9,049 nucleotides of DNA. Origin: an uncultured Eubacteriales bacterium (GTDB lineage Bacteria > Bacillota > Clostridia > Oscillospirales > CAG-272). Below are positions 1 through 7,220 of the stretch, piece after piece (position 1 is the first letter of the stretch; the number at the start of each line of letters is the position of its first letter). The notes under the pieces were generated by a model. The model made no database searches. It was not told where the DNA came from and saw only the letters and a list, made by a program, of their open reading frames with translations. Position numbers and translations under genes: made by a program. The stretch spans positions 1 to 9,049 of the forward strand of contig CAKRWK010000033.1 of NCBI GenBank assembly GCA_934417455.1, given 5' to 3'.

Positions 1-27
1 AACAAAAGACTGCAAAAAGGATGCTTT

Positions 28-840
28 ATGAAGGACGGATACTATATCATCGACGCACATTGCCACATATACCCGGATGCCGTTGCCGAACGCGCCGTCC
101 TTCACACGGACGAGTTTTACGGCATTACCGCGCCACACCTCGGCACGGTGAGGGACCTGTACGACACGGCATTTTCGGCCGGCATCGCTCTGTGTGTTGC
201 GGAATCGGTGGCCACAACGCCGAAGCAGGTCACCAGCATTCACCGCTTTATCGCGCGGTGCGTGGCGGAAAGCGATGGTCGCCTCATCGGTCTCGGCACG
301 CTGCACCCCGACAGCGCCGACCCCGCGGCCGATGCGGACGAAGCCGTCTCCCTTGGATTTCGCGGCGTGAAACTGCACCCGGACATTCAGGGATTCGCCG
401 TGGACGACCCCCGCGCGTGCCGTCTGTACGAAATCTGCGCCGAACGGAACTTGCCCGTTCTTCTGCACACGGGCGACCGCCGCTACGATTTTTCCAATCC
501 GAACCGTCTGTTGCCCGTTCTGCGCGCTTTTCCCGGGCTGACCTTCATCGGCGCGCACCTCGGCGGGTACACGTTATGGGAGGAGGCGTGGAAAACGCTG
601 GCCGGGGTTCCGAATTTCTATGTGGACTGCTCCTCTTCCCTTTCCTTCCTTTCGCCGGCGACCGCGCGGGACATCATCCGCCGCTACGGCGCAGACCGTG
701 TCCTGTTCGGTACGGATTTTCCGATGGGCGACCCTAAGGAAGAACTTTCACGGTTCTTCGCCCTCGGACTGACGGAGGATGAATGCCGTCTGATTCTTTC
801 GGACAATGCCCGTCGGGTTTTTCATATCCAGGCGCTTTAA
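28..840 (+). CDS. Amidohydrolase-superfamily metal-dependent hydrolase (TIM-barrel, amidohydrolase_2 / COG2159 type)
   Basis: The 270-residue protein has the full motif set of the amidohydrolase superfamily in order. These are a metal-binding HxH pair on the first strand (DAHCHIYPD, H11 and H13), VKLHPD at 114-119, LLHTGD with H147, FIGAHLGG with H177, and the terminal LFGTDFPMGD with D230. By family knowledge these residues hold one or two divalent metals that activate water. Members hydrolyse or decarboxylate small substrates in the cytosol. There is no signal peptide or membrane segment. Length is normal for the family. The start at 28 is preceded by an AAAAGGA ribosome binding site at good spacing; an overlapping ATG at 21 in another frame opens only a shadow frame. 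The next gene follows after 96 bases with its own -10 box and no obvious terminator between, so read-through is possible. The substrate cannot be read from the sequence. Confidence 0.93.
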   Translation: MKDGYYIIDAHCHIYPDAVAERAVLHTDEFYGITAPHLGTVRDLYDTAFSAGIALCVAESVATTPKQVTSIHRFIARCVAESDGRLIGLGTLHPDSADPAADADEAVSLGFRGVKLHPDIQGFAVDDPRACRLYEICAERNLPVLLHTGDRRYDFSNPNRLLPVLRAFPGLTFIGAHLGGYTLWEEAWKTLAGVPNFYVDCSSSLSFLSPATARDIIRRYGADRVLFGTDFPMGDPKEELSRFFALGLTEDECRLILSDNARRVFHIQAL

Positions 841-889
841 ATTCAAAAAATACTTTCACAAACCACGATAAATATTCATAATTACCGTG

Positions 890-927
890 TATAATACGAG
901 TGTGAAGATTTTGATTGAAAAGAGGAG
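890..927 (+). promoter_or_regulatory. Promoter -10 box and ribosome binding site of the ABC transporter gene
   Basis: A perfect TATAAT lies at 890-895, about 41 bases before the ATG at 937. AGGAG lies at 923-927 with 9 bases to the start codon. No good -35 hexamer is found at 16-18 bases spacing; the sequence there is GATAAA-like. The promoter may therefore be weak or activator-dependent. This box supports transcription separate from the upstream hydrolase. Confidence 0.55.
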
Positions 928-936
928 AGATTTGTC

Positions 937-3654
937 ATGCTGCGGCTGAAATCCGTTAAGAAAATCTATCAGGTTTCGTCCGAACGCGTCTATGCTTTGA
1001 AGGGCATTGACCTGTCCTTCCGGAAAAAGGAGTTCGTTTCGATTCTCGGACCGTCCGGTTGCGGAAAAACCACGCTGCTGAATATTATCGGAGGGCTTGA
1101 CCACTACACCACGGGAGACCTCGTCATCAACGGAAAAAGCACGAAGACCTTTACCGACCGTGACTGGGATGTCTACCGTAACCACCGCGTCGGTTTTATT
1201 TTTCAGAGTTACAACCTCATTCCCCATCAGACGGTTCTGCAGAATGTGGAACTCGCGCTGACCATCGCCGGCGTCAGTCGTAAGGAGAGAACGGAAAGGG
1301 CCAAACGAGTGTTAGACCGCGTCGGACTTTCCGGTAAGTACAGCAAAAAACCGAACCAGCTCTCCGGAGGTCAGTGCCAGCGCGTCGCCATCGCCCGCGC
1401 CCTCGTCAACGATCCGGAAATTCTTCTCGCCGACGAACCGACAGGTGCCCTCGACACCGCCACGTCCGTGCAGATTATGGACCTTATCAAGGAAATTTCC
1501 GGCGAACGACTCGTCATTATGGTCACGCACAACCCCGACCTTGCAAAACGGTATTCCACCCGTATCATTCACCTGCTTGACGGCAAAGTCACGGAGGATT
1601 CCACCCCCTTCCCCGCCGCGGAAGAAATCCGCGAATGCGCCGCGACGGCCGACGCGGCCGAACGTCTGGCCCTTCGGACGGGAAAGTCCGCCGGAAAAGA
1701 AAAGGCAAAGATGTCCTTCTTCACGGCTCTGCGCCTGTCCGCGCGCAATCTCTTCTCGAAAAAAGGCCGCACCGCCATGGTCGGTTTTGCCGGTTCCATC
1801 GGCATTATCGGCATCGCCGTCGTTCTTGCGTTTTCGTCCGGTATCAAAGGGTATGTGGCTTCCATGCAGGACGACATGCTTTCCGGCAATCCCGTCACCA
1901 TATCGGAAACCGCCTTCGACTTTCAGGCGATAAGTTCCATGATGGGCACACAGCAAAAGGCGGAAATCGTCAAGCAGCCAAACCGCGTGTACATCAATTC
2001 GATGGTCGAATACATCGCGAAAATGAACAAAAACGTCAAGTCGCTGATGATAAAAAACGACATCACGGAAGATTATATCAAATACGTCCGCGCCATGCCG
2101 TCCGAGTATTATGCCGCCATGCTGTTTGACTATGGCATCGACATGACCAACAGCATCTATACCGACTTCTCGCAAAAGGCCGGTCTCACAGAAAATATAT
2201 CCATCAATGCCCTGACATCGATTTACACGTCCATTCTCAAATCCACAGAATTTTCCGATTACGCCGGCTATGTTTCCACCCTCGCGCCGTCCTTTGCGCA
2301 GGCGCCGAACAACACAGCCTACATTGAATCTCAGTATACGCTCGCCGCCGGCACCATAGCGAAAGAAAAGAACGAGGTCATGCTCGTTCTGAATTCCAAG
2401 GACGAACTGTCCGACCTTCTGCTCGCCCGTCTCGGCTATTACACGCTGGACGAATTTTACGAAATTATTCACAAGGTCAGCGGAAAAGAGTATGACGAGA
2501 CGGTCTTCCGCGAATATTTCACGTATGACGAACTTCTCGGCAAAACGTTTACCTGGTATCCGAACGACTCGATTTTCGAAAAAACCGAATACACGTTGCC
2601 CAATGGAACGTCGGGCGTGACTTTCGCCTATCATAACGACGCCTCCGCCGTTGCCGACAAAAGCACCGGTCTGACGCTGAAAGTCACCGGCATTCTGACG
2701 CCGAACGAAAACATTTCCTACGGCTGTCTGACCTCGGGTATCTACTACACGGAAGCCCTGACCGACTACATGCTCGAAGAAAACCGCGACTCGGAGATCG
2801 TGTCTTTCCTCACCGACGCGAACGCTTCCGCCGCCATGGCACAGACCATGTACCGCATCTACTATTCGTACACCTACCGCGATTACGACGGAAAAGAACA
2901 GACCGACATGGGCTATGTCGGCGCGTCCGTGAGCATGGCCGACATGATGAGTGCCGGCATGACAGGCGGCATGGGTGGTTCCGGCAGCGGCACGGGCACG
3001 ATTGACCTTTCGTCCGTCCGTACACGCTTTATCCGCAATCTCGGCGGCAACAGCCTTGCCAACGATATTTCCGTTTACCCCGTTTCTTTCGATTCCAAAG
3101 ACATGGTGACGGACTACCTCGACAAATGGAACGATTCTTCCGTCACTCTGACGGTCGACGGAAAAACGCTCTCGTATGCCGACCGGGTCGAAACCAAATA
3201 CAGCGACACACTTGCGCTTGTCATCAACATCATCAACACCATGATTGACGTTGTCTCCTACGCGCTGATTGCCTTCACCTCCATTTCCCTCATTGTTTCC
3301 ACCGTCATGATAGGAATTATCACCTATGTGTCCGTTGTGGAACGCATCAAGGAAATTGGCGTCATCCGCGCCCTCGGCGGACGGAAAAAGGACGTCAGCC
3401 CTCTCTTCAATGCGGAAACGTTCATCCTCGGAACGCTCTCCGGCGTGCTCGGTGTCTGCATTACCTACGGCATCTGCGCCATTGTCAATGCCATTTTGTA
3501 TCCGCTGATTCATATCCGGCAGATTGCCATGCTCCCGTGGACAAACGCACTTTTCCTGCTTCTTCTCAGCATTGCACTGACACTTCTGTCCGGGTTGTTC
3601 CCGGCGCGCAGCGCCGCGAAAAAAGACCCCGTTGTAGCCTTGCGCAGTGAGTGA
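937..3654 (+). CDS. Fused ABC transporter: N-terminal LolD/MacB-type ATPase plus C-terminal FtsX/MacB-type permease
   Basis: The first ~220 residues are a complete ABC ATPase: Walker A GPSGCGKTT (38-46), Q-loop Q90, signature LSGGQ (142-146), Walker B ILLADEP (162-168), D-loop GALD (170-173) and H-loop H198. After a linker, the first membrane helix lies near 281-300. A very large extracytoplasmic domain (~305-760) follows, then three helices near 765-797, 829-853 and 871-891. The FtsX-type motif VVERIKEIGVIRALGG follows the second helix, and the chain ends in PARSAAKKDPVVALRSE, typical of MacB/LolC-like permeases. By family knowledge these are mechanotransmission transporters that work as dimers in the membrane, handling peptides, lipoproteins or antibiotics rather than simple import. 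The substrate is unknown. Oddities are Cys147 directly after the signature, where Gln is usual (LSGGQCQR), and a Met/Gly/Ser-rich stretch at ~668-690 in the outer domain. Start at 937 is set by AGGAG at 923. A terminator follows at 3706. Confidence 0.95.
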   Translation: MLRLKSVKKIYQVSSERVYALKGIDLSFRKKEFVSILGPSGCGKTTLLNIIGGLDHYTTGDLVINGKSTKTFTDRDWDVYRNHRVGFIFQSYNLIPHQTVLQNVELALTIAGVSRKERTERAKRVLDRVGLSGKYSKKPNQLSGGQCQRVAIARALVNDPEILLADEPTGALDTATSVQIMDLIKEISGERLVIMVTHNPDLAKRYSTRIIHLLDGKVTEDSTPFPAAEEIRECAATADAAERLALRTGKSAGKEKAKMSFFTALRLSARNLFSKKGRTAMVGFAGSIGIIGIAVVLAFSSGIKGYVASMQDDMLSGNPVTISETAFDFQAISSMMGTQQKAEIVKQPNRVYINSMVEYIAKMNKNVKSLMIKNDITEDYIKYVRAMPSEYYAAMLFDYGIDMTNSIYTDFSQKAGLTENISINALTSIYTSILKSTEFSDYAGYVSTLAPSFAQAPNNTAYIESQYTLAAGTIAKEKNEVMLVLNSKDELSDLLLARLGYYTLDEFYEIIHKVSGKEYDETVFREYFTYDELLGKTFTWYPNDSIFEKTEYTLPNGTSGVTFAYHNDASAVADKSTGLTLKVTGILTPNENISYGCLTSGIYYTEALTDYMLEENRDSEIVSFLTDANASAAMAQTMYRIYYSYTYRDYDGKEQTDMGYVGASVSMADMMSAGMTGGMGGSGSGTGTIDLSSVRTRFIRNLGGNSLANDISVYPVSFDSKDMVTDYLDKWNDSSVTLTVDGKTLSYADRVETKYSDTLALVINIINTMIDVVSYALIAFTSISLIVSTVMIGIITYVSVVERIKEIGVIRALGGRKKDVSPLFNAETFILGTLSGVLGVCITYGICAIVNAILYPLIHIRQIAMLPWTNALFLLLLSIALTLLSGLFPARSAAKKDPVVALRSE

Positions 3655-3672
3655 CGGTGACATCCGTCACTC
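3649..3672 (+). other. Perfect 9-bp hairpin overlapping the ABC transporter stop codon
   Basis: GAGTGACGG (3649-3657) pairs with CCGTCACTC (3664-3672) around a 6-base loop. The left arm contains the stop codon of the transporter gene. No T-run follows, so this is not an intrinsic terminator by itself. It may protect the transcript 3' end upstream of the terminator at 3706. Confidence 0.5.
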
Positions 3673-3705
3673 GCGCCGGCATCCCTGTATTCCTCAACAT
3701 CGATG

Positions 3706-3756
3706 AAAAAATCCGCTCTGCCTGTCCTCAAAACCGACGACAAAGCGGATTTTTTT
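3706..3756 (+). terminator. Intrinsic terminator after the ABC transporter
   Basis: AAAAAATCCGCT (3706-3717) pairs with AGCGGATTTTTT (3744-3755), with a T-run through 3756. The loop is long (26 bases) but contains a short inner TGTC/GACA pairing. The A-run on the left makes it potentially bidirectional. It separates the transporter from the XRE gene. Confidence 0.8.
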
Positions 3757-3787
3757 CGTTAAAATTCAAAAGACGAACCAGTAGGAC

Positions 3788-3837
3788 GTGTTCCAAACGA
3801 TCCATGATTGGTATAATATCCCTCTAATTGCGGAGAG
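3788..3837 (+). promoter_or_regulatory. Promoter, putative operator and ribosome binding site of the XRE regulator
   Basis: TATAAT lies at 3812-3817. A weak -35-like TTCCAA (3791-3796) sits 15 bases upstream. GGAGAG at 3832-3837 is the ribosome binding site, 9 bases before the ATG at 3847. The heptamer GTGTTCC (3788-3794) overlaps the -35 region. It is identical to an arm of the palindrome at the 3' end of the same gene, so it is a candidate operator half-site. An imperfect dyad CCAA...TTGG spans 3793-3811. Confidence 0.5.
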
Positions 3838-3846
3838 TATTTTACC

Positions 3847-4104
3847 ATGAAAATGAAGATGAAATTTGCAACCGCCCTGCACAGGGCAAGAACAGAACTC
3901 GGCTACACGCAGGATGAGGTAGCCGAAGCCGTATCCGTTTCTGTCCGTTGGTACCAGAAAATCGAATCGGGCAGAAAGTTTCCCGGTGCCGTTACCTTTG
4001 TCCGCCTCGTTCTGTTTCTCCATATCGATGTGGAGGAACTCAGAGACGCAGCCGGTCTGGTGGAGCCCCCTCGCTCCTCACAAAGGAACACCGTGTTCCA
4101 CTGA
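3847..4104 (+). CDS. Small XRE-family helix-turn-helix transcriptional regulator
   Basis: The 85-residue protein is almost entirely one Cro/C1-type HTH domain, roughly residues 6-68. Helix 2 is YTQDEVAEAV, the recognition helix region is SVSVRWYQKIESGRKFPG, and the end of the domain is VLFLHIDVEELRDAAGL. The YQKIESGRKFP motif is the standard XRE signature. There is no separate ligand or peptidase domain, so it is probably a plain repressor acting as a dimer. The start at 3847 has GGAGAG at 3832-3837. A second in-frame ATG two codons later (MKMKMK) is an alternative start. The gene stands alone between two terminators. No toxin partner or phage gene adjoins it. Repeated GGAACAC/GTGTTCC half-sites at its promoter and 3' end suggest autoregulation (inference). 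Confidence 0.88.
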   Translation: MKMKMKFATALHRARTELGYTQDEVAEAVSVSVRWYQKIESGRKFPGAVTFVRLVLFLHIDVEELRDAAGLVEPPRSSQRNTVFH

Positions 4105-4108
4105 ACAC
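4085..4108. promoter_or_regulatory. Overlapping palindromes at the XRE 3' end, candidate operator
   Basis: GGAACAC-C-GTGTTCC (4085-4099) is a perfect 15-base inverted repeat. Its right arm is shared with a second perfect palindrome GTGTTC-CACT-GAACAC (4093-4108). Three half-sites therefore lie in 24 bases over the last codons and the TGA of the XRE gene. A matching GTGTTCC occurs at 3788 in the XRE promoter. The spacing differs from the Firmicute LexA box (GAAC, 4 bases, GTTC). Confidence 0.45.
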
Positions 4109-4138
4109 CCGGCACTGCAGACACATATATCCCCGGCG

Positions 4139-4164
4139 AAGCCTGAAAAAACGCGGGCTTTTTT
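4139..4164 (+). terminator. Intrinsic terminator after the XRE gene
   Basis: AAGCCTG (4139-4145) pairs with CGGGCTT (4154-4160, one T-G pair) around an A-rich 8-base loop. Six T residues at 4159-4164 complete a normal Rho-independent signal, 35 bases past the XRE stop codon. Confidence 0.7.
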
Positions 4165-4228
4165 GGTGTGGGACGACGGCAATTTTACCGTCCTTATGCA
4201 AAACAAAAAAAGAACGCCCGATAAAAAG

Positions 4229-4277
4229 AGCGAAAAAACCAAAAGCGTCCGCTGTCGCAAAGACGGCGGGCGCTTTT
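4229..4277 (-). terminator. Strong 16-bp hairpin, probable terminator for minus-strand transcription
   Basis: The arm at 4241-4256 (AAAAGCGTCCGCTGTC) pairs with 4262-4277 (GACGGCGGGCGCTTTT) over 16 pairs with two G-T wobbles and a 5-base loop. On the minus strand the stem is followed by T-rich sequence (complement of the A-runs at 4233-4244). On the plus strand only four T follow. It would stop minus-strand transcripts coming from the gene-free region. Confidence 0.6.
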
Positions 4278-4421
4278 GCCATAATGCCGACGGCATGTGG
4301 CCACCGCTTTCGGTGTTTCACAAAACCTAAGCACGGATTCAGAATATCGAATATAAGGACAAAAACGCAATGGAGGGCATCGGAACAGCCGAAAAAGCCG
4401 TTGGTTTTTTTATCGTGTTGA

Positions 4422-4445
4422 GCAAAAGTCAGATGGTACTTTTGC
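4422..4445. repeat. Perfect 8-bp inverted repeat
   Basis: GCAAAAGT (4422-4429) is repeated inverted as ACTTTTGC (4438-4445) around 8 bases. No T-run follows on either strand, so it is not a clear terminator. Confidence 0.5.
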
Positions 4446-4466
4446 AGGACTGAACAAAAGCGAAAA

Positions 4467-4640
4467 TCATCTCCGACGAAAGTTCGTTCCGGTGGCATCC
4501 TTTTTACCGGATGCCGCCTGCCCTTTCGCGGGTTCATTGTCACGCATGAAATCGGCAGCAGAGCTACCCATCGCGAACGCCCCGGACATAACCGTCGGCG
4601 TGGAAAGATTGGGTGTTTTGCCGAAAAAGATTTTCGTCAC
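4467..4640 (-). CDS. Possible small or relic coding frame of unknown function
   Basis: A minus-strand frame stays open from about 4740 to the TGA at 4467-4469. A GTG at 4638-4640 would give 57 residues, preceded by GGAG at short spacing. The block between 4470 and 4690 is GC-richer than its surroundings and its codons (GCG, ACG, CCG, TCC) resemble those of the window's real genes. The segment MSGAFAMGSSAADFMRDNE is not low complexity. The minus-strand hairpin at 4229-4277 could be its terminator. I do not recognise a family. It may be the tail of a decayed gene or chance. Confidence 0.18.
   Translation of the reverse strand: MTKIFFGKTPNLSTPTVMSGAFAMGSSAADFMRDNEPAKGQAASGKKDATGTNFRRR
4491..4518. 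repeat. 10-bp GC-rich hairpin
   Basis: GGTGGCATCC (4491-4500) pairs with GGATGCCGCC (4509-4518) with one G-T pair and an 8-base loop TTTTTACC. It has no T-run on either side. It lies inside the possible minus-strand frame at 4467-4640. Confidence 0.5.
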
Positions 4641-4735
4641 GGCGCTCCGGAATGTGCTCTTTTTGGCAACGCGCCGGCACTGTGTCCTTATGTTCCGGAA
4701 AAATGTGCCCGCAGAATTCCAAAAAGCAAAAACGT

Positions 4736-4762
4736 ATATATACGCACGTAATGTGTATATAT
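4736..4762. repeat. AT-rich dyad of alternating TA
   Basis: ATATATACGC (4736-4745) and GTGTATATAT (4753-4762) form a near-perfect 10-base inverted repeat with a 7-base spacer. This may be a protein-binding dyad or simply easily melted DNA. No role can be assigned. Confidence 0.4.
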
Positions 4763-5799
4763 TTTCACATCCTATTTGCCGTTTTTTCGGAATGTTACCG
4801 TGCCAAAATGCAAATCAAGCCCTGCCAAAGGCGCGTCCGCGTCAAGCAATTTTCGTTTATACAACAACTTATACCCCAATAGTTTTTCTCATCCCGGCTA
4901 CCCGTCATGCACTTTCGTAAAACTCGCCGCGGTTGTGTTTTCATCCGAAATTACGGCATTATCTTTCTTACACCGTTGATTGGCAGGATAAAAAGAGCAA
5001 AAAAAACAGTCGTAACAGCCTCTTTCCCGCCATGCAATTCAAAAAAGTTGTCCTCAAAGAGTTCTCGCCAAATATCTTTTGAGCGTATTTGTTTCTCAAA
5101 TTTCTCTTCAAAATCGGCGACTAAAAACGAATATTTATTCCAAACCACGTTCGTATTTTGTACGAAATGTGAAAAATGAAACAGACAAACCAGAAAAATA
5201 ACGTGCAAATTAAGAAAATCAAGGGCTTTATGCCCGATAGTTTTTCATTTTTTCGTAAGTAGTACTACATTTCCGCGCAAGCAAGATTCCATTTTTTACC
5301 ATATTTAAAAAGTGTTGATTTTTATAAAAACAGTAGCAAAACGCCTAAAAATAACAGTCCCAAAAGGGGAAAAACAAAAAAGCAAAAAGCGCAAAATTAC
5401 AAGAGAAGATAGTGGGCAGAGTAACAAACAGTTTGCGAAAAAGTTTTGTTAAAAGCCGAGTCATCAATTTTGTTTTTACGAAGACTCGCGTTCTATCGCA
5501 ATAGCAGCCACAATGTGTGTTTTCGAATCAAAAACCGCGAAAACGCTGTCAACCTTCTCAAAAGCTTTGACAAAAAACGTGCAACACAGGCAAAAGAACA
5601 TTCTATGCTCGGTCATTCCCCCTTTATCTGCAAAAAGCAAACACCATAGTGCGGCAAAAACGAATCAGTACTTTTGCCTTTTTTACACCTGCGCAGGCAA
5701 AAAACTTCTAAAAATGCAACAAAAAAAACAATCGACAACGCAAAAATGCGAGCTATGCACCCCTTCATTGTCAAAGAAGCAAAACGGCGTTTTCGAAAA

Positions 5800-5815
5800 A
5801 GTTTCACGTGAAACA
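5800..5815. promoter_or_regulatory. parS: parS site 1 (ParB/Spo0J binding site)
   Basis: AGTTTCACGTGAAACA matches the chromosomal parS consensus TGTTNCACGTGAAACA at all positions but the first. The central GTTTCACGTGAAAC palindrome is perfect. By established knowledge ParB loads here as a CTP-dependent clamp and recruits SMC. Confidence 0.88.
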
Positions 5816-5885
5816 CCATACTATAACGGCAAAAAGCAAAAAACAACCATACACAAAAAACATCATCAACATTACTGCTGCGCAA

Positions 5886-5901
5886 TGTTTCACGTGAAAC
5901 G
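5886..5901. promoter_or_regulatory. parS: parS site 2
   Basis: TGTTTCACGTGAAACG matches the consensus at 15 of 16 positions (last base differs). It starts 86 bases after the start of site 1. Such close pairing argues against chance occurrence. Confidence 0.9.
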
Positions 5902-6577
5902 TTACAAAGTGCCCGTTGGCGATAAACCAGCTCCAAAAAACCACCGTTTTGTCTCATTTAGCGCACTTTTATGTGCAGCATTGAATGTAGACGCATATTC
6001 TCTGTAAAAAGTGCAAAAATGCGCATTTGATTTTGCAAAAACATTGCATTTTTAAAAACCGCGCACAAAAACAGCAGGATATTGTCGCGTTCGCAAACAA
6101 TTTTACGTCACCACGCAATTTGCAAAGGTCAAAGCATCGTCATTTTGCTCGTCCAACAATATTTGTTCGGGTTTTTGTATCTTTTTTGTGCGTTTGTATT
6201 TGAAAATTTTATCCGCGCCAAAAGGCGACCCCTGCTTTGCTTTCACGGATCGATGCCGCATTTTTGTTTTTGCTGTAGCATCGCTTTTGCCCGTCTTTTA
6301 AAGAATCAACCGTTTTTTCAGCAGGGAAGCCCGCAAAAAAAAGAAAACAGCGCATAACACATCCGAAAAAAGCGCAAAGCAAGCATGAAAACTGCCAAAA
6401 ATAAGAAAAAGCATAATAAAAATTCCAAAAAACGCAAAAAATCACCTTTGCGAAAACCATGGATTGTATACGCACCCAGCCAAACCTGTTTTTAACCGCA
6501 TTTTATCTACGCTCGCCCAATTTTATTGGCCCCTTTTTAAAAACAAAACACACCGTTCAACCCCGAGTGTAGCTTAG

Positions 6578-6655
6578 TTTTGAGAAAAACCATTTATTTT
6601 TGCTCATGACAGGAGAGTCCGATGTGCCATTTAACGTCGCCATCATGCCATTGAG
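6578..6655. repeat. Diverged direct repeat, copy A
   Basis: This copy begins TTTTGAGAAAAACCATTT and later holds GTCCGATGTG, CCATTTAACGTCGCCAT. It aligns in the same order with 6906-6972, with one extra block of about 9 bases. No terminal inverted repeats or coding content identify it. Confidence 0.5.
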
Positions 6656-6849
6656 CCGGTAATTATAAAAAATGTAAAAAGGCGCAAACGTTCAGATTTT
6701 TCGTGCTTATTGTTGCGCGCAACATTTTTCAAAAAAGAGGGGGTATGATGGACACGCCTTGCGCCAAAGGACTGATAGTGCGCCGAACGGGCATGCGGGG
6801 ATTGTTGGCTCTCCTTTTGTTTGCGTTGGCCCATTTTTTATAAGCAAAA

Positions 6850-6865
6850 TGTTTCACGTGAAACA
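6850..6865. promoter_or_regulatory. parS: parS site 3, perfect consensus
   Basis: TGTTTCACGTGAAACA is an exact match to the consensus. The dyad continues outwards on both sides, giving a 22-base perfect palindrome at 6847-6868. It lies 964 bases from site 2. Confidence 0.95.
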
Positions 6866-6905
6866 TTTGCAGGCAAAACATTTTTTCTTTATCGCCCACA
6901 ACATT

Positions 6906-6972
6906 TTTTGACAAAAACCATTTGTTTTCCTCAGTCCGGGTGAAAATCCATTTCACCTCGCCATTATCCTTT
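6906..6972. repeat. Diverged direct repeat, copy B
   Basis: This copy begins TTTTGACAAAAACCATTT, then GTCCGGGTG and CCATTTCACCTCGCCAT. It starts 41 bases after parS site 3 ends. See copy A at 6578. Confidence 0.5.
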
Positions 6973-7155
6973 GTCCCGTTTTGCCGCTTTGCTATTTTTC
7001 GTTTTTGTTGATTTTTGGTCGTTTTTGTTTCAAAAACAGTCAAACTGTATTTTCATCTCCAACGCCCTTTTGTTTCTATGGGAAATTTTGCATTTGCAAA
7101 GCTTTTGTCGCCGACGTGCTTTTGTAACAATTTTTAACGTGTGAAGGTTGCGTGA

Positions 7156-7220
7156 GAACCGCGCTACTGTGCTGCCGCAAAAAGCAACCGTGGCTTTACT
7201 TCTTGCGGTGCTTACGGTTC
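7156..7220. other. Nested imperfect stem-loop of about 65 nt
   Basis: GAACCG (7156-7161) pairs with CGGTTC (7215-7220). Inside, GC (7171-7172) pairs with 7210-7211 and CCGCAA (7175-7180) with TTGCGG (7203-7208). AAAGC (7181-7185) pairs with GCTTT (7193-7197). The block is GC-richer than the AT-rich sequence around it. It could be a structured RNA or a DNA cruciform. No known RNA family is recognised. Confidence 0.3.

Noticed and set aside
1312..3663. 783-residue antisense frame opposite the ABC transporter
   Set aside because: It is His/Asp/Gly/Val-rich text typical of the antisense of a GC-biased gene. The plus-strand transporter has all family motifs.
4313..4328. TGTTTCAC, a possible fourth parS
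   Set aside because: Only the left half-site is present. The right half does not match GTGAAACA.
4040..4543. Minus-strand frame of 167 residues
   Set aside because: It runs through the XRE 3' end, its terminator and the 16-bp hairpin. It has no recognisable domain. It is best explained as a chance open frame.
7021..7037. GTTTTTG-TTT-CAAAAAC hairpin
   Set aside because: It is an A/T-only style stem in T-rich sequence without a following T-run. It is likely a by-product of composition.
6729..7043. Minus-strand frame of about 104 residues containing MFHVKH
   Set aside because: MFHVKH is the translation of the parS palindrome. The rest is Lys-rich because of T-runs on the other strand. There is no domain, and I treat it as non-coding. 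The same applies to frames across parS sites 1 and 2 (5513-6007 plus, 5613-5957 minus).
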